Assembly (NCBI GenBank): GCA_002319075.1
Contig: NVQB01000001.1
Span: 4,030,001-4,094,000 of the forward strand
Direction of reading: 5' to 3'
DNA: 64,000 nt
DNA from: Sphingobacteriaceae bacterium
Lineage (GTDB): Bacteria > Bacteroidota > Bacteroidia > B-17B0 > Aurantibacillaceae
Part shown: in pieces, positions 35,827 to 47,306 of the stretch
How positions within the stretch are numbered: the first letter of the stretch is position 1
Layout: every line of letters begins with the position of its first letter
The notes under the pieces: model-generated
Database searches by the model: none
The model's input: the letters and a program-made list of their open reading frames with translations, nothing else
What the model was told of the DNA's origin: nothing
Translations under genes and position numbers: made by a program

Positions 35827-36157
35827 TTTGTCTATACTCTAAGTGCGGTTTAAGCATTCACCGTGTGCGCAGTGCTTAATCTGATTTTTCCCTGGTTGTG
35901 TGTGGCAAATAGGGCGGTAAAATAGGATTAATTTATACTTATTACAAAGATACGATAAGGAAGGCTGCCTGGATTTAGTTTTTTTGGATTATTGTCGTTT
36001 GATTTACCACTCATTCTCACATTATCCAAAGATCGGATAGCTATAGGATACATTGATTCCACAATGAAACCTAAGCTGCCCTGGAAACAGGAATTATTTT
36101 TTCCTTTATTTCAATAGTAAGCCAATCTCTGGGGCCTGGCCATCTGTGGCAGGATTT
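35827..36157. other. Intergenic region without recognisable gene
   Basis: 331 bases, AT-rich. It contains the degenerate GATAGCTAT palindrome near 36032-36047. A tiny plus-strand frame (36064-36117, 18 codons with stop) has no support as a gene. No promoter of good quality was seen for the minus-strand anti-sigma gene. Confidence 0.5.
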
Positions 36158-36565
36158 TTAATCGAATTTAAAAAAGAAAAATACAAGCGCCGCCCATTCC
36201 GGATCTACATTTCGGGCGTAACCAATGGTACTGTGTGAAGCGTTTTCTACCGTTCCATCTTTGCGTACATATCCTTGTGTAGAATGCGATGCGTTTTCAA
36301 TTGTACCGTCAGCCCGCACGTAACCAACAGTACTGTGACTGCTATTTTCGATGGTGCCATTCGATCTGATGTATCCAATAGTTGTGTGTGAGGCGTTTTC
36401 AATAGTGCCGTCTTTGCGTATATAGCCTTTGGTAGCGTGACTGCTATTTTCGACAGTTCCATCAGCACGTACATACCCTGTTGTAGAATGACTACTTGAT
36501 TCAATGGTTTGGGCCAAAGAACTAAGAGCTAAACACAAAAATGAAATTAAAAATATCTTCCTCAT
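36158..36565 (-). CDS. Small secreted protein of six 17-residue tandem repeats (beta-flower-like)
   Basis: 135 residues. The signal peptide (FLISFLCLALSSLAQ) is followed by six consecutive 17-residue units starting at residues 20, 37, 54, 71, 88 and 105. The consensus is T(I/V)EN(A/S)SHSTxGYxRxDG. The end is hydrophobic, EWAALVFFFFKFD, as in proteins ending in a last beta-strand or membrane contact. The repeat resembles the short beta-rich units annotated as beta-flower folds in Bacteroidota, but that is recollection and not verified. It is probably a closed beta-repeat ring exported through Sec. Function unknown. Confidence 0.8.
   Translation of the reverse strand: MRKIFLISFLCLALSSLAQTIESSSHSTTGYVRADGTVENSSHATKGYIRKDGTIENASHTTIGYIRSNGTIENSSHSTVGYVRADGTIENASHSTQGYVRKDGTVENASHSTIGYARNVDPEWAALVFFFFKFD
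36203..36508 (-). repeat. 51-bp coding tandem repeat, six copies
   Basis: The DNA encoding the six 17-residue units. Copies are similar but not identical in nucleotide sequence, with changes mostly at third positions and at the variable residues. It could shrink or grow by slippage or recombination. Confidence 0.75.
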
Positions 36566-36671
36566 TCATAATAAAGATATAAAATCATCCTGATGACGGT
36601 AAAGTTTTTTTGGTGTTTTACACCGCGAAAGAGCAACTATACGCTATATCCTCATAGATACCGACTTTTTG

Positions 36672-36877
36672 TTTTTTTATAATCTCTTTGCGCTCCTTGC
36701 GTCTCTGCGCTAAAAATTCAGGTGGATTGATAAATTTAGTATGTAGATGCTTTCTATATTCTCTTTGCGCCCCTTGCGTCTCTGCGCAAAAAAAATCCAG
36801 ACGAAAGCGAACAATTTAGCATGTTGATTTTTTTTTATATTTTCTTTGCAATCTCTGAGTCTTTGGGCAAAAAATCC
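36672..36877. repeat. Three-copy intergenic tandem repeat, 77-82 bp period
   Basis: The core TCTCTTTGCGCNCCTTGCGT plus TCTCTGCGC and an A-run occurs at 36683-36716 and 36760-36795. A decayed third copy lies at 36841-36877. The spacers also match (AATTTAGTATGT, AATTTAGCATGT, AATTTACATCAT). The last spacer runs into the start codon of the GAF gene at 36902. The 336-base gap 36566-36901 holds no gene. Confidence 0.75.
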
Positions 36878-36901
36878 TTTGAGTTTCTATAAATTTACAT
36901 C

Positions 36902-37378
36902 ATGGCAGAAGATCTTATACTTAAAGCAACTACAAAGGAAGATAAATACAAAGAACTTCTTCCCCAGATCAGAGCTTTGGTGGAAGATGAAGCAGATGTT
37001 ATTGCAAATCTTGCGAATATTTGTGCTGCTTTAAAACAGAGTTTTGATTTTTTTTGGGTGGGGTTTTATCTTGTGAAAGAAGACCAATTGGTACTCGGAC
37101 CGTTTCAGGGACCCGTTGCATGCACACGCATTCATAAGGGCAAGGGCGTTTGCGGCACTTCCTGGGAAAAGAATGAAACCGTAATTGTTCCCGATGTAGA
37201 GCAGTTTCCGGGACATATTGCCTGTAGCGCACTAAGCAAAAGCGAAATCGTTATTCCATTAGTGAATTCAAAAAATAATGTCTGTGGTGTGTTAGATGTG
37301 GACAGTGATACACTAAATTCATTTGATACCACCGACGAACTCTACTTGAAACAAATTCTTTCCTTTTTAAAATTTTAA
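36902..37378 (+). CDS. Free methionine-(R)-sulfoxide reductase (GAF domain)
   Basis: 158 residues, a single GAF domain. Cys74, Cys84 and Cys108 (VACTRIHKGKGVC, then HIACSA) have the same spacing (10 and 24) as the catalytic cysteines 84, 94 and 118 of E. coli fRMsr. The typical WVGFYLV and LGPFQGPVACTRI are present. It reduces free Met-R-sulfoxide, using thioredoxin. It complements MsrA elsewhere in the window. ligA begins 12 bases downstream and is probably co-transcribed. Its upstream region is the 77-82 bp repeat. Confidence 0.93.
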   Translation: MAEDLILKATTKEDKYKELLPQIRALVEDEADVIANLANICAALKQSFDFFWVGFYLVKEDQLVLGPFQGPVACTRIHKGKGVCGTSWEKNETVIVPDVEQFPGHIACSALSKSEIVIPLVNSKNNVCGVLDVDSDTLNSFDTTDELYLKQILSFLKF

Positions 37379-40225
<2,847 letters not shown>

Positions 40226-40236
<11 letters not shown>

Positions 40237-41587
40237 AACACAAACACTGTAAAGTTTTAACGGGTTCGGTAGTTTTATAATCCGGAAGATTTTCTTTCTC
40301 CATAAAATAAACACTTAAAGAAGTTATCCTTTTTTTCTTGTGACTTTTGTTCCATTCTTTTACAAGATAAGCACAATACAAGGGACGTAAAAAAGTGTAG
40401 TGATCACTCTGCATATTTTCAGCTAACTTCCGCCAACGGTCGCTGCTGTAATTGCTTACTATGCGTTTTGGTTTCGAGTAATCCACGTAGTCCTGGTTGC
40501 GGCGCAAGTCCCACTGTCGCCCGATAGAATCTCTCCCATGATACACAAACCAGCCATCTTTTTGAAGCACCCCCGGTGAAAACATGCCCCAGTATTGATT
40601 TAAACGTAAAGAGTTTCCTACATAAGCCAATTCATCTTCCGGCTCGAAGGGAAACCATGGTGTAGTTGAGAGATTAATGAAGAGGCAGAGAAAAATTAAA
40701 AACCCACAGAGAATCGCCCGGCTCCAGCTTACAAAAAAAAGTTTTTCAGTCTTTATGATAAACGAAGTTTTTTTTATCCGGAAAAACTTTTCAAGACGGT
40801 CCATGGCAAATGCGGGGAGCAGTGCGACGGCGGAAACTATTCCAATGATGAAAAATAATCCGACATAGAGCGTCAAACCAATGCCGAGGTGAATGACAAC
40901 TAATAGCAGGAAAGCGATGAAACGCAGGCGACCATTTTTAGAAGGAAGTAAGATTAAAGGAGCGATCAAATATTCGCTATATAGAACAAACCAGGTAAGG
41001 CATTTTAAAAGAAGTGGATAGTGGTAGATCCATTCCCCTAAAGGAAGGCGGAGCTGTTCAAGACTCAAAGCGTAATACATAGCACTGCCTTCGCTATGCC
41101 ATTGCGGACTATATTTTAAGTTGGCGGAAAAAAAATAAACCGATGCTATAAGAAGAAAATAAGCAAAATTAACCAGCAGGTTTTGCCGTTTAGACATACT
41201 GATTTGTTTAGCATCAACAGCGTAAAAACTTTGCCAGGGTAGAAATATTCCCCACATTAAAACCAGTCTTAAAAGATCGTCACCGGCCTGTAATACAAAG
41301 AGATTGCGGTTATGCAGTGAGATAGTCATGAGCCAGACAAGCAAGGTAAAAAACCTTGTTTTAAAACCAACAAGCAGGCACAGGGCAAATACAAAATGCA
41401 GCGCAAATAAAATAACTTCAAAGGCATAAGAACCATTTTGAGTATGAAGACTCCAGTAGCCCGTGTTCCATCCAAAATTATGAATAAGCTCTGTTGGCCA
41501 GATACCTTCATCGGTATAATGCGCTTTAAGATCAGCAAAACGAATCAGAAGATCTGTTAGCACTATCAGCGCTATGCCAATACGCAT
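40226..41587 (-). CDS. HTTM-domain integral membrane protein
   Basis: 453 residues to the ATG at 41587. Several transmembrane helices, with the HTTM (vitamin-K-dependent gamma-carboxylase-like) pattern: RIGIALIVLTDLLIRFADL, HYTDEGIWP, LLRLVLMWGIFLPW, RLNQYWGMFSPGV and WFVYHGRDSIGRQWDLRR. Bacterial members are uncharacterised. The family usually has some 15-25 residues before the RIG motif. Here the frame upstream stays open for 36 codons and encodes KHYALDLRALSL, but has no ATG, GTG or TTG. A rare start or a small N-terminal loss is possible. It is linked by overlap to the methyltransferase gene. Confidence 0.82.
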
Positions 41588-41674
41588 GAGAGATAGCGCC
41601 CTTAAATCAAGCGCGTAATGCTTAAGAAAAAAGAAACGTATTTTAAGTAGTTTAAACAGAGCTCTGAAAATAAA

Positions 41675-41697
41675 AAAAGCAGAATAAATCTGCTTTT
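41675..41697 (-). terminator. Terminator of the 41720-42247 lipoprotein gene
   Basis: A 9-bp perfect stem AAAAGCAGA/TCTGCTTTT with a 5-base loop. On the minus strand it is followed by T-rich sequence. It lies between the lipoprotein gene and the HTTM gene. Confidence 0.75.
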
Positions 41698-41719
41698 AAA
41701 AATTTGGTTTTATTCAGGA

Positions 41720-42247
41720 TTAGTTGCAGCCTAAAACACCTGTAACTGTGACCTGTGGAAAATTAAAATCTTTTTGAGTACAAACTACATTTATCAAATT
41801 CGCATTTATAGAAGTGGAAGAGGTGCTAACTATAACTGAGCCACTTTTACCAATCCAATAAACCCCTGCCGGCTGATTAGGAGCATTTAAAACCGTCATT
41901 TGGCAAGTTCCGCTACCAGGAATCTGAGAGATAGCATAAGTACCACTTGTAATGGCAGTATTAAAAACCAATATAACATCAATATTATCTTTAGTACCTT
42001 TTAAGGATAAACTTTGGGAAGACGCGCAGGTAGGATTACTCCAGCCAATGTCGCCTACTAGTAAACTTGTATTTTGCGTTGCTGGACTTGTAAAGGTTGT
42101 AGAGCCAGTTACAGTTTGGTTATTTGGATAAGGATTACCTGTAGCACTGTAATCAGGCTTAATCGCGCTTGAACTGTTTTTATCTTTACAGGAGAACGTG
42201 AAGCTGATAACAATCGCTAACCCGATAAAAGCCAATAGGTTTTTCAT
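41720..42247 (-). CDS. Hypothetical lipoprotein
   Basis: 175 residues from MKNLLAFIGLAIV (42247). A start six codons earlier at 42265 is less natural for a signal peptide. The lipobox TFSC is followed by KDKNSSS and a Ser/Thr/Asn-rich linker. The mature domain is beta-rich with several Cys (NPTCASSQSLSLKG, GSGTCQMTVLN, NVVCTQKDFNF, GVLGCN at the very end), likely forming disulfides. I do not recognise a family. It has its own terminator and is probably transcribed alone. Confidence 0.75.
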   Translation of the reverse strand: MKNLLAFIGLAIVISFTFSCKDKNSSSAIKPDYSATGNPYPNNQTVTGSTTFTSPATQNTSLLVGDIGWSNPTCASSQSLSLKGTKDNIDVILVFNTAITSGTYAISQIPGSGTCQMTVLNAPNQPAGVYWIGKSGSVIVSTSSTSINANLINVVCTQKDFNFPQVTVTGVLGCN

Positions 42248-42351
42248 AGAAGATACTTGATACACTCAAAAATAGTTAAAAATTACGGATCTGGCAAATT
42301 TTTCAGGATCCGGCAACATTACTCTTGAATTTACATGTGTTAGACTGTTTT

Positions 42352-43521
42352 TTAGTAAAAAGTCTTCTTAAGTATAAAGTTTTGCTTAAGAACCGGACTG
42401 ATTCTATAACGGTCTTCTTCATAAAAATCTTTAAGAGCAGAGAGTTGTTTTACCACATTATCTACCCCAAGCTCATCGGCCCACTTTAATAAACCTTTTG
42501 GATAATTTACCCCTTTTGTCATGGCCAGGTCAATATCTTTTGCCGAAGCAACTTTTAAATAGAGAGTATCGGCTGCTTCATTAATTAACATTACCAGGAT
42601 GCGTGTAAAAATTTGTTGTCCGAGAGTTTTATCTTCTTTTGCTTTGGGTAGCTCAGCTCCCGATGAGTAATCGTAAAATCCACGTCCGCTCTTTCTGCCA
42701 AGAAACCCAGCTTCTAAAAGACGTTTTTGTGAAAGTGCAGGTTTAAATTTGGGGTCGAAATAAAATTGCGTCCATACGGTTTCCGTTACTACGTAGTTTA
42801 CGTCGTGGCCGATAAGATCCATTAATTCAAAAGGCCCCATTTTAAATCCACCAATTTCTTTCATGGCCCAATCGATGGTAGGCATATCGGCAATCCCTTC
42901 TTCGTATATGCGCAGAGCTTCACTGTAAAAGGGACGAGCAACACGATTAACAATAAAGCCCGGAGTATCCTTTACCACAACGGTTACCTTTCCCCAGCTG
43001 TCAATTAACGCTTTAGAGGCGTCGGTAATTTTTTCGTCCGTAGCAATCCCGGGAATAATTTCTACCAGAGGCATGAGTGTGGCGGGATTAAAAAAGTGGA
43101 TCCCAATAACCCGTGACGGCTTGGTGCACGCTGAACCTATAGAAGTTATGGAAAGAGAAGAAGTGTTAGACGCAAGCACGCAGCTTTCTTTTACAATTTT
43201 TTCAAGCGAGGTAAATACCGATTTTTTAATGTCCAGTTTTTCAACAATGGCTTCAATAATGAGATCACCATCAGCAAGTTCTTGCAGATCGTTCACAAAA
43301 TGAATGTTGCTGAGAATACTGCTTTGTTGTTCGGGACTTATTTTTTGTTTTTCGGCAAGTTTAGATAAAGAGGCTTTTAGATTGCCACTTGCTTTATCGA
43401 GTGCACTCTGATTGTTGTCGTAAATTTTTACTTTGTGACCTGCCGTGGCCGCCACTTGTGCAATACCGCTGCCCATTGCCCCGCTACCTATTACACCTAT
43501 AATTGAATTTTTTGAGAACAT
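42352..43521 (-). CDS. 3-hydroxyacyl-CoA (3-hydroxybutyryl-CoA) dehydrogenase
   Basis: 389 residues. The Rossmann motif IGVIGSGAMGSGIAQVAATA is at residues 8-27. SNTSSLSITSIGSACTKPSR and the catalytic HFFNPATLMPLVEII follow, then DTPGFIVNRVARPFYSEALR and the NAD-dependent C-terminal domain repeated after residue 290 (ILVMLINEAADTLYL, GVNYPKGLLKWADELG). It oxidises L-3-hydroxyacyl-CoA in beta-oxidation or phenylacetate catabolism. Two C-terminal domains in tandem resemble PaaH/PaaC. Its start is 3 bases from the stop of the upstream choice-of-anchor gene on the same strand, so read-through is likely. Confidence 0.92.
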   Translation of the reverse strand: MFSKNSIIGVIGSGAMGSGIAQVAATAGHKVKIYDNNQSALDKASGNLKASLSKLAEKQKISPEQQSSILSNIHFVNDLQELADGDLIIEAIVEKLDIKKSVFTSLEKIVKESCVLASNTSSLSITSIGSACTKPSRVIGIHFFNPATLMPLVEIIPGIATDEKITDASKALIDSWGKVTVVVKDTPGFIVNRVARPFYSEALRIYEEGIADMPTIDWAMKEIGGFKMGPFELMDLIGHDVNYVVTETVWTQFYFDPKFKPALSQKRLLEAGFLGRKSGRGFYDYSSGAELPKAKEDKTLGQQIFTRILVMLINEAADTLYLKVASAKDIDLAMTKGVNYPKGLLKWADELGVDNVVKQLSALKDFYEEDRYRISPVLKQNFILKKTFY

Positions 43522-43524
43522 AAA

Positions 43525-45390
43525 TTAATTGATAATTATTTTTTGATTTGTTTTAGAAGAGCCTGAAATGATTTCTACAAAATAAATTCCTTTCGGAATA
43601 TCCTGCAGAGACACCGTTGCTTTTTGAAAATTGTTTTTCATACAGATAACTACTTGTCCAATCTTATTATACAGACAAAAATCAAAGGAAACTGCAGACT
43701 CAATATTTATAACACTTTGAGCAGGATTTGGATAAATGTGCACAGTATTGTTTTCAGAAAAAGCAGCAGATAAACCGGTAAAAAATGAAACACAAGCAAT
43801 TGTTTCGGAAGTGCAACCAATAGCATCTTTGAGCTGAGCCGTGTAACAGGCCGGCGCAAGGTTCTGAACAGACGTTGTATGAACACCTGAAGGGAGCCAT
43901 GTGTAAGTGTAGGGTGCTATGCCTCCGCTTACTGTTACAGAGGCCGCGCCATTCGTACAAGTGTTGCAGTCGGCATTGGTAAAAGTTATAGCGCCGTTCA
44001 AAGTATTAGGGCTGATTAAAATAGTTTGTGTGGAGCTTGCAGAATTGGTGGCATTGGACGCCAGTAATGTTATAGAGAAGATGCCCGCAGTGTTAAAGGC
44101 AAGACTCAAGTTAGTTGTGCCCGTGCCTATTGCCGTACCACCTGTATAACTCCAGGTATAACTTGTAGCGCCTGAACTGGTATTGGAAAAGTTTGCAGTA
44201 GCTCCTACACAAAGTGTTTGTGCCCCTGTGGCAAATCCTGCTGATACCGGTTGGTTTTCGTAGAGTGCTGTTTTTAAAAGAAAGATTCCGTTGCTCTCAT
44301 CTAAAGCGAAAATTGTTTTACTAGGAAAATAAGGATAGGCGCCCCATTGTCCTTCGTAGTCGTTATTTGAGGGCCAGGTATTATTATTGCCGCCTGCAGC
44401 AGGGTAAGTGTCAAAATAGCCTGCTAAAAACGGACTGGCTGGATTCGAAATATCGAAGAGCTGAAGACCATCCTGATAACTGCTTACAAAGCAATACTGA
44501 TTATTAACGATGAAGGGATTGTGTGGTGTAGTTTGCGGAAACTGATTAGTGGTTGCCAAAACCTGGATGTTAGAAAGGTTAGTCACATCTGCTACTTTAA
44601 TAGGCATACCTACTGGAATCTCATCTGTAAACACAAGGGTTTGTCCATCGGGTGTAAGTGCACTGCTGTGGTTGTAGCCTGACGAAGGATAAGAGGTAAG
44701 CGAACCTAATTGTGTAAAGGTGTTTGCAGAGGTTAATTTGTAAATGTATAAACCCTGGTAACCACAGGAGGCATAGATGGTATCGTTACGCACAAACATG
44801 TCGTGTACATAATTGATCAGAGGATAGTCTTGTGAAAGTCTTCTGATAAGGGTCGGACTCGCAGGCGTAGCAAGGCTATACACATCCATACTTGAAAAAG
44901 TAGAGCTTCCCGAAGTGGTAGCGGCAACATAAAGTTTGTTTCCGTCTACCCATAAAGTATGGCCTCTTTTGAACAAAAGCTGGCTGTCGTAAACCTTGTG
45001 CACGCTGTCAGGCAGGTATTGCATATCGAAAATCTGGAAACTGTTTGTACCCGGATCATCGCTTATTACGTAACAGTAGTTTAAATATGTTTTTACTTCT
45101 CTCCAGGTACATCCTTGTTTGCCGGCACGAAAGCTTGATACAGTTGGTGTGGCAGGACTGCTAATGTCTACCCAAAAAGTACCACTGGATGAACAGGCTA
45201 TGGCGTACTCTTTGTTTTTTGAGGCCTGGTACCAGCCCCAGCAGCCTGAATACTTATTTCCATATTGGTTTAAATTTGTTTCGGGATCAAGATGTCCCAC
45301 CAAAGTGAAATTGGATGCCGCATAAGTTTGCGCTTTGCTGTGAATAACAAACAAACTCAGGAAACATATATAGAGCAATTTAAATTTCAT
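43525..45390 (-). CDS. Choice-of-anchor B surface protein with PKD, SprB-like repeat and T9SS signal (copy 1)
   Basis: 621 residues. Signal peptide (FLSLFVIHSKAQ). The choice-of-anchor B/LVIVD beta-propeller is at ~25-380 (NKYSGCWGWYQASKNKEYA, GCTWREVKTYLNYCYVISDD, FVSSYQDGLQLFDISNPASP). A PKD domain sits at ~385-465 and an SprB-like repeat at ~470-540 (GGIAPYTYTWLPSGVHTTSV). The type A sorting domain is at ~550-621 (VHIYPNPAQSVINI, IPKGIYFVEI). It is probably displayed on the outer membrane by T9SS. It lies 10 bases after copy 2 and is clearly paralogous to it. Confidence 0.9.
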   Translation of the reverse strand: MKFKLLYICFLSLFVIHSKAQTYAASNFTLVGHLDPETNLNQYGNKYSGCWGWYQASKNKEYAIACSSSGTFWVDISSPATPTVSSFRAGKQGCTWREVKTYLNYCYVISDDPGTNSFQIFDMQYLPDSVHKVYDSQLLFKRGHTLWVDGNKLYVAATTSGSSTFSSMDVYSLATPASPTLIRRLSQDYPLINYVHDMFVRNDTIYASCGYQGLYIYKLTSANTFTQLGSLTSYPSSGYNHSSALTPDGQTLVFTDEIPVGMPIKVADVTNLSNIQVLATTNQFPQTTPHNPFIVNNQYCFVSSYQDGLQLFDISNPASPFLAGYFDTYPAAGGNNNTWPSNNDYEGQWGAYPYFPSKTIFALDESNGIFLLKTALYENQPVSAGFATGAQTLCVGATANFSNTSSGATSYTWSYTGGTAIGTGTTNLSLAFNTAGIFSITLLASNATNSASSTQTILISPNTLNGAITFTNADCNTCTNGAASVTVSGGIAPYTYTWLPSGVHTTSVQNLAPACYTAQLKDAIGCTSETIACVSFFTGLSAAFSENNTVHIYPNPAQSVINIESAVSFDFCLYNKIGQVVICMKNNFQKATVSLQDIPKGIYFVEIISGSSKTNQKIIIN

Positions 45391-45400
45391 GTTGCCTTTA

Positions 45401-47281
45401 TTAATGGTGAATGATTAATTTCCTGCTTTTTATAACATCATTTTCTGTGACAGAAATAATATAAGTTCCATCTAAAAACGCCTTGGTATCGAGCACTTCA
45501 TCCACAGGTCCCGAAAATTTCTTTTCAAATATAAGCTCACCTAAAATGGATTTTATTTGTACAACCGTTGATCCACCTGAAAGATAACGGAGCGTTATTT
45601 GGTTGGAAGCAGGGTTCGGATAAATTGCAGGTCCCGCATCGCCGCTGAGCATTGGTATTCCTACTTCTGTATAATAATCAATACACACACTTTCCGTTGT
45701 TTTGCACTTGTATGCATCCTGGATAGTTACGGTGTAGCATCCTGGTAGAAGATTTTTTGGTTTCGCAACATGACTTCCCCCTGGCATCCATGTATAGGTG
45801 TAAGGACTTGTTCCACCAGTCGCGGTAACAGCTGCCATACCCGTTGTACAAGTGCTGCAGCTAGCCTGTGTGTACGTTGTGGTAGCGGAAATCCCCGAAT
45901 TTATAACTGTAATGGTTTTTGTTACAGAGGCGTAGGTGGCTGCGTTTGCCGCCAATAAGGAAACTGTGTAAGTTCCAGTTGTTGGAAAAGAAATGCTGGC
46001 ATTTCCTAAAGTAGAGGTTGCAACAGTGCCGTTTTGAAAGGTCCACGTGAAAGTGTTAGCGCCCTGGGAATTGTTATAAATTTCAAGGGAATTGCCTAAA
46101 CAGATTTTAGCGGGCAAATAAAAGTCTGCTGTTACCAAAGGTTCTGTAAATAAGGTTGTGCGGAGTAGAAAGGCTCCGTTGGTTCGGTCGAGGGCAAAAA
46201 TATTTCCACTTGGCAGATATGGGTAAGAACCCCATTGGCCGTCATAAGTAGAGCTACTCGACCACACATTGTTATTTCCTCCCGATTGAGGATGTGTATC
46301 AAAATAGCCTGCTAAAACCGGTGAGGCGGGTGTGGAAATATCAAAGAGCTGAAGGCCGTCCTGGTAGCTACTCGCAAAACAGTAAGTGTTGTTTCCCATA
46401 AATGGGTTGTGCGGTGTGGTTTGTGGAAATTGGTTAATGGTAGCCAGTACCTGGATGTTTGAGAGATTGGTAACATCCGCTACTTTAATAGGAAGTCCGG
46501 AAGGAACTTCATCCATAAATACAAGTGTGCGTCCGTCGGGCGTAATAGCACTGCTATGGTTGTAGCCTGACGAAGGATAGGAAGTTAATGAGCCTAACAA
46601 AGAAAAAGTATTTGCCGCTGTGAATTTGTATACGAATAAGCCCTGGTACCCGCAGGAAGCATAGACAGTATCATTCCGCACCAGCATATCGTGCACGTGA
46701 TTAATGGTCGGATAGTCTTGTTCGAGTTTACGAAGCAAAACAGGAAGCTCAGGATTGGCAAGGCTGTATACCTGCATACTGGAAAAAGAATTTCCAAGTG
46801 TGGCAGAGCCAATGTATAGTTTATCGTTGGTAATATGAAGTGTGTGGCCTCGGGAAAATAACGTTTGTCCGTCGTAAACCTTGTGAACACTGTCTGGGAG
46901 ATAATGCATGTCGAAAATCTGCAAACTGTTGCTGCCCGCATCATCACTTATGACGTATAAATAATTGCGGTACGATTTTGCTTCACGCCAGGTGCACCCT
47001 GATAATTTTCCGGCTTTGTATGCAGAAACAGATGGAGTAGCCGCAACAGTCACGTCAATCCAATAGGTTCCGCGATGTGAGCAGGCAATAGCAAATTCCT
47101 TGTTTTTAGTGGGATGAAACCAGCCCCAACAGCCAGAATACTTTTGATTATCGGGATTAAAGGTAGTTTCGGGATCGGTTACACTTACCAGCGTAAAATT
47201 GGATGCTGAATACTGCGCACTTATTTTTATCGTAAAAAAAAGAACACAACAGCTAATAAAAAGGTAATTTTTAAGTTTCAT
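45401..47281 (-). CDS. Choice-of-anchor B surface protein with PKD, SprB-like repeat and T9SS signal (copy 2)
   Basis: 626 residues with the same domain order as copy 1 along the whole length: signal peptide, LVIVD propeller (QKYSGCWGWFHPTKNKEFA, GCTWREAKSYRNYLYVISDD), PKD (NTFTWTFQNGTVAT), SprB-like repeat (GGTSPYTYTWMPGGSHVAKP) and type A sorting domain (AIYPNPASNQITLRY ... FLDGTYIISV). Its C-terminus (QIKSILGELIFEKKF, VIKSRKLIIHH) is closer to copy 3 than to copy 1. So the propeller groups with copy 1 and the tail with copy 3, which suggests recombination between copies. It lies 25 bases downstream of copy 3. Confidence 0.9.
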   Translation of the reverse strand: MKLKNYLFISCCVLFFTIKISAQYSASNFTLVSVTDPETTFNPDNQKYSGCWGWFHPTKNKEFAIACSHRGTYWIDVTVAATPSVSAYKAGKLSGCTWREAKSYRNYLYVISDDAGSNSLQIFDMHYLPDSVHKVYDGQTLFSRGHTLHITNDKLYIGSATLGNSFSSMQVYSLANPELPVLLRKLEQDYPTINHVHDMLVRNDTVYASCGYQGLFVYKFTAANTFSLLGSLTSYPSSGYNHSSAITPDGRTLVFMDEVPSGLPIKVADVTNLSNIQVLATINQFPQTTPHNPFMGNNTYCFASSYQDGLQLFDISTPASPVLAGYFDTHPQSGGNNNVWSSSSTYDGQWGSYPYLPSGNIFALDRTNGAFLLRTTLFTEPLVTADFYLPAKICLGNSLEIYNNSQGANTFTWTFQNGTVATSTLGNASISFPTTGTYTVSLLAANAATYASVTKTITVINSGISATTTYTQASCSTCTTGMAAVTATGGTSPYTYTWMPGGSHVAKPKNLLPGCYTVTIQDAYKCKTTESVCIDYYTEVGIPMLSGDAGPAIYPNPASNQITLRYLSGGSTVVQIKSILGELIFEKKFSGPVDEVLDTKAFLDGTYIISVTENDVIKSRKLIIHH

Positions 47282-47306
47282 CAGATAGGGATTAATGATT
47301 TGATGG

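Noticed and set aside
36064-36117. Short plus-strand frame of 18 codons
   Set aside because: No ribosome-binding site, promoter or recognisable motif. It is probably chance.
36247-36504. Second repeat-coding frame on the minus strand
   Set aside because: An out-of-frame shadow of the 51-bp repeats. It has no signal peptide and unfavourable composition.
36672-36877. CRISPR array
   Set aside because: Only three imperfect copies, the spacers are similar to each other, and no cas genes are present.
40237-40314. Longer N-terminus for the methyltransferase
   Set aside because: It overlaps the HTTM gene by 89 bases and shows no methyltransferase features. The ATG at 40236 fits better.
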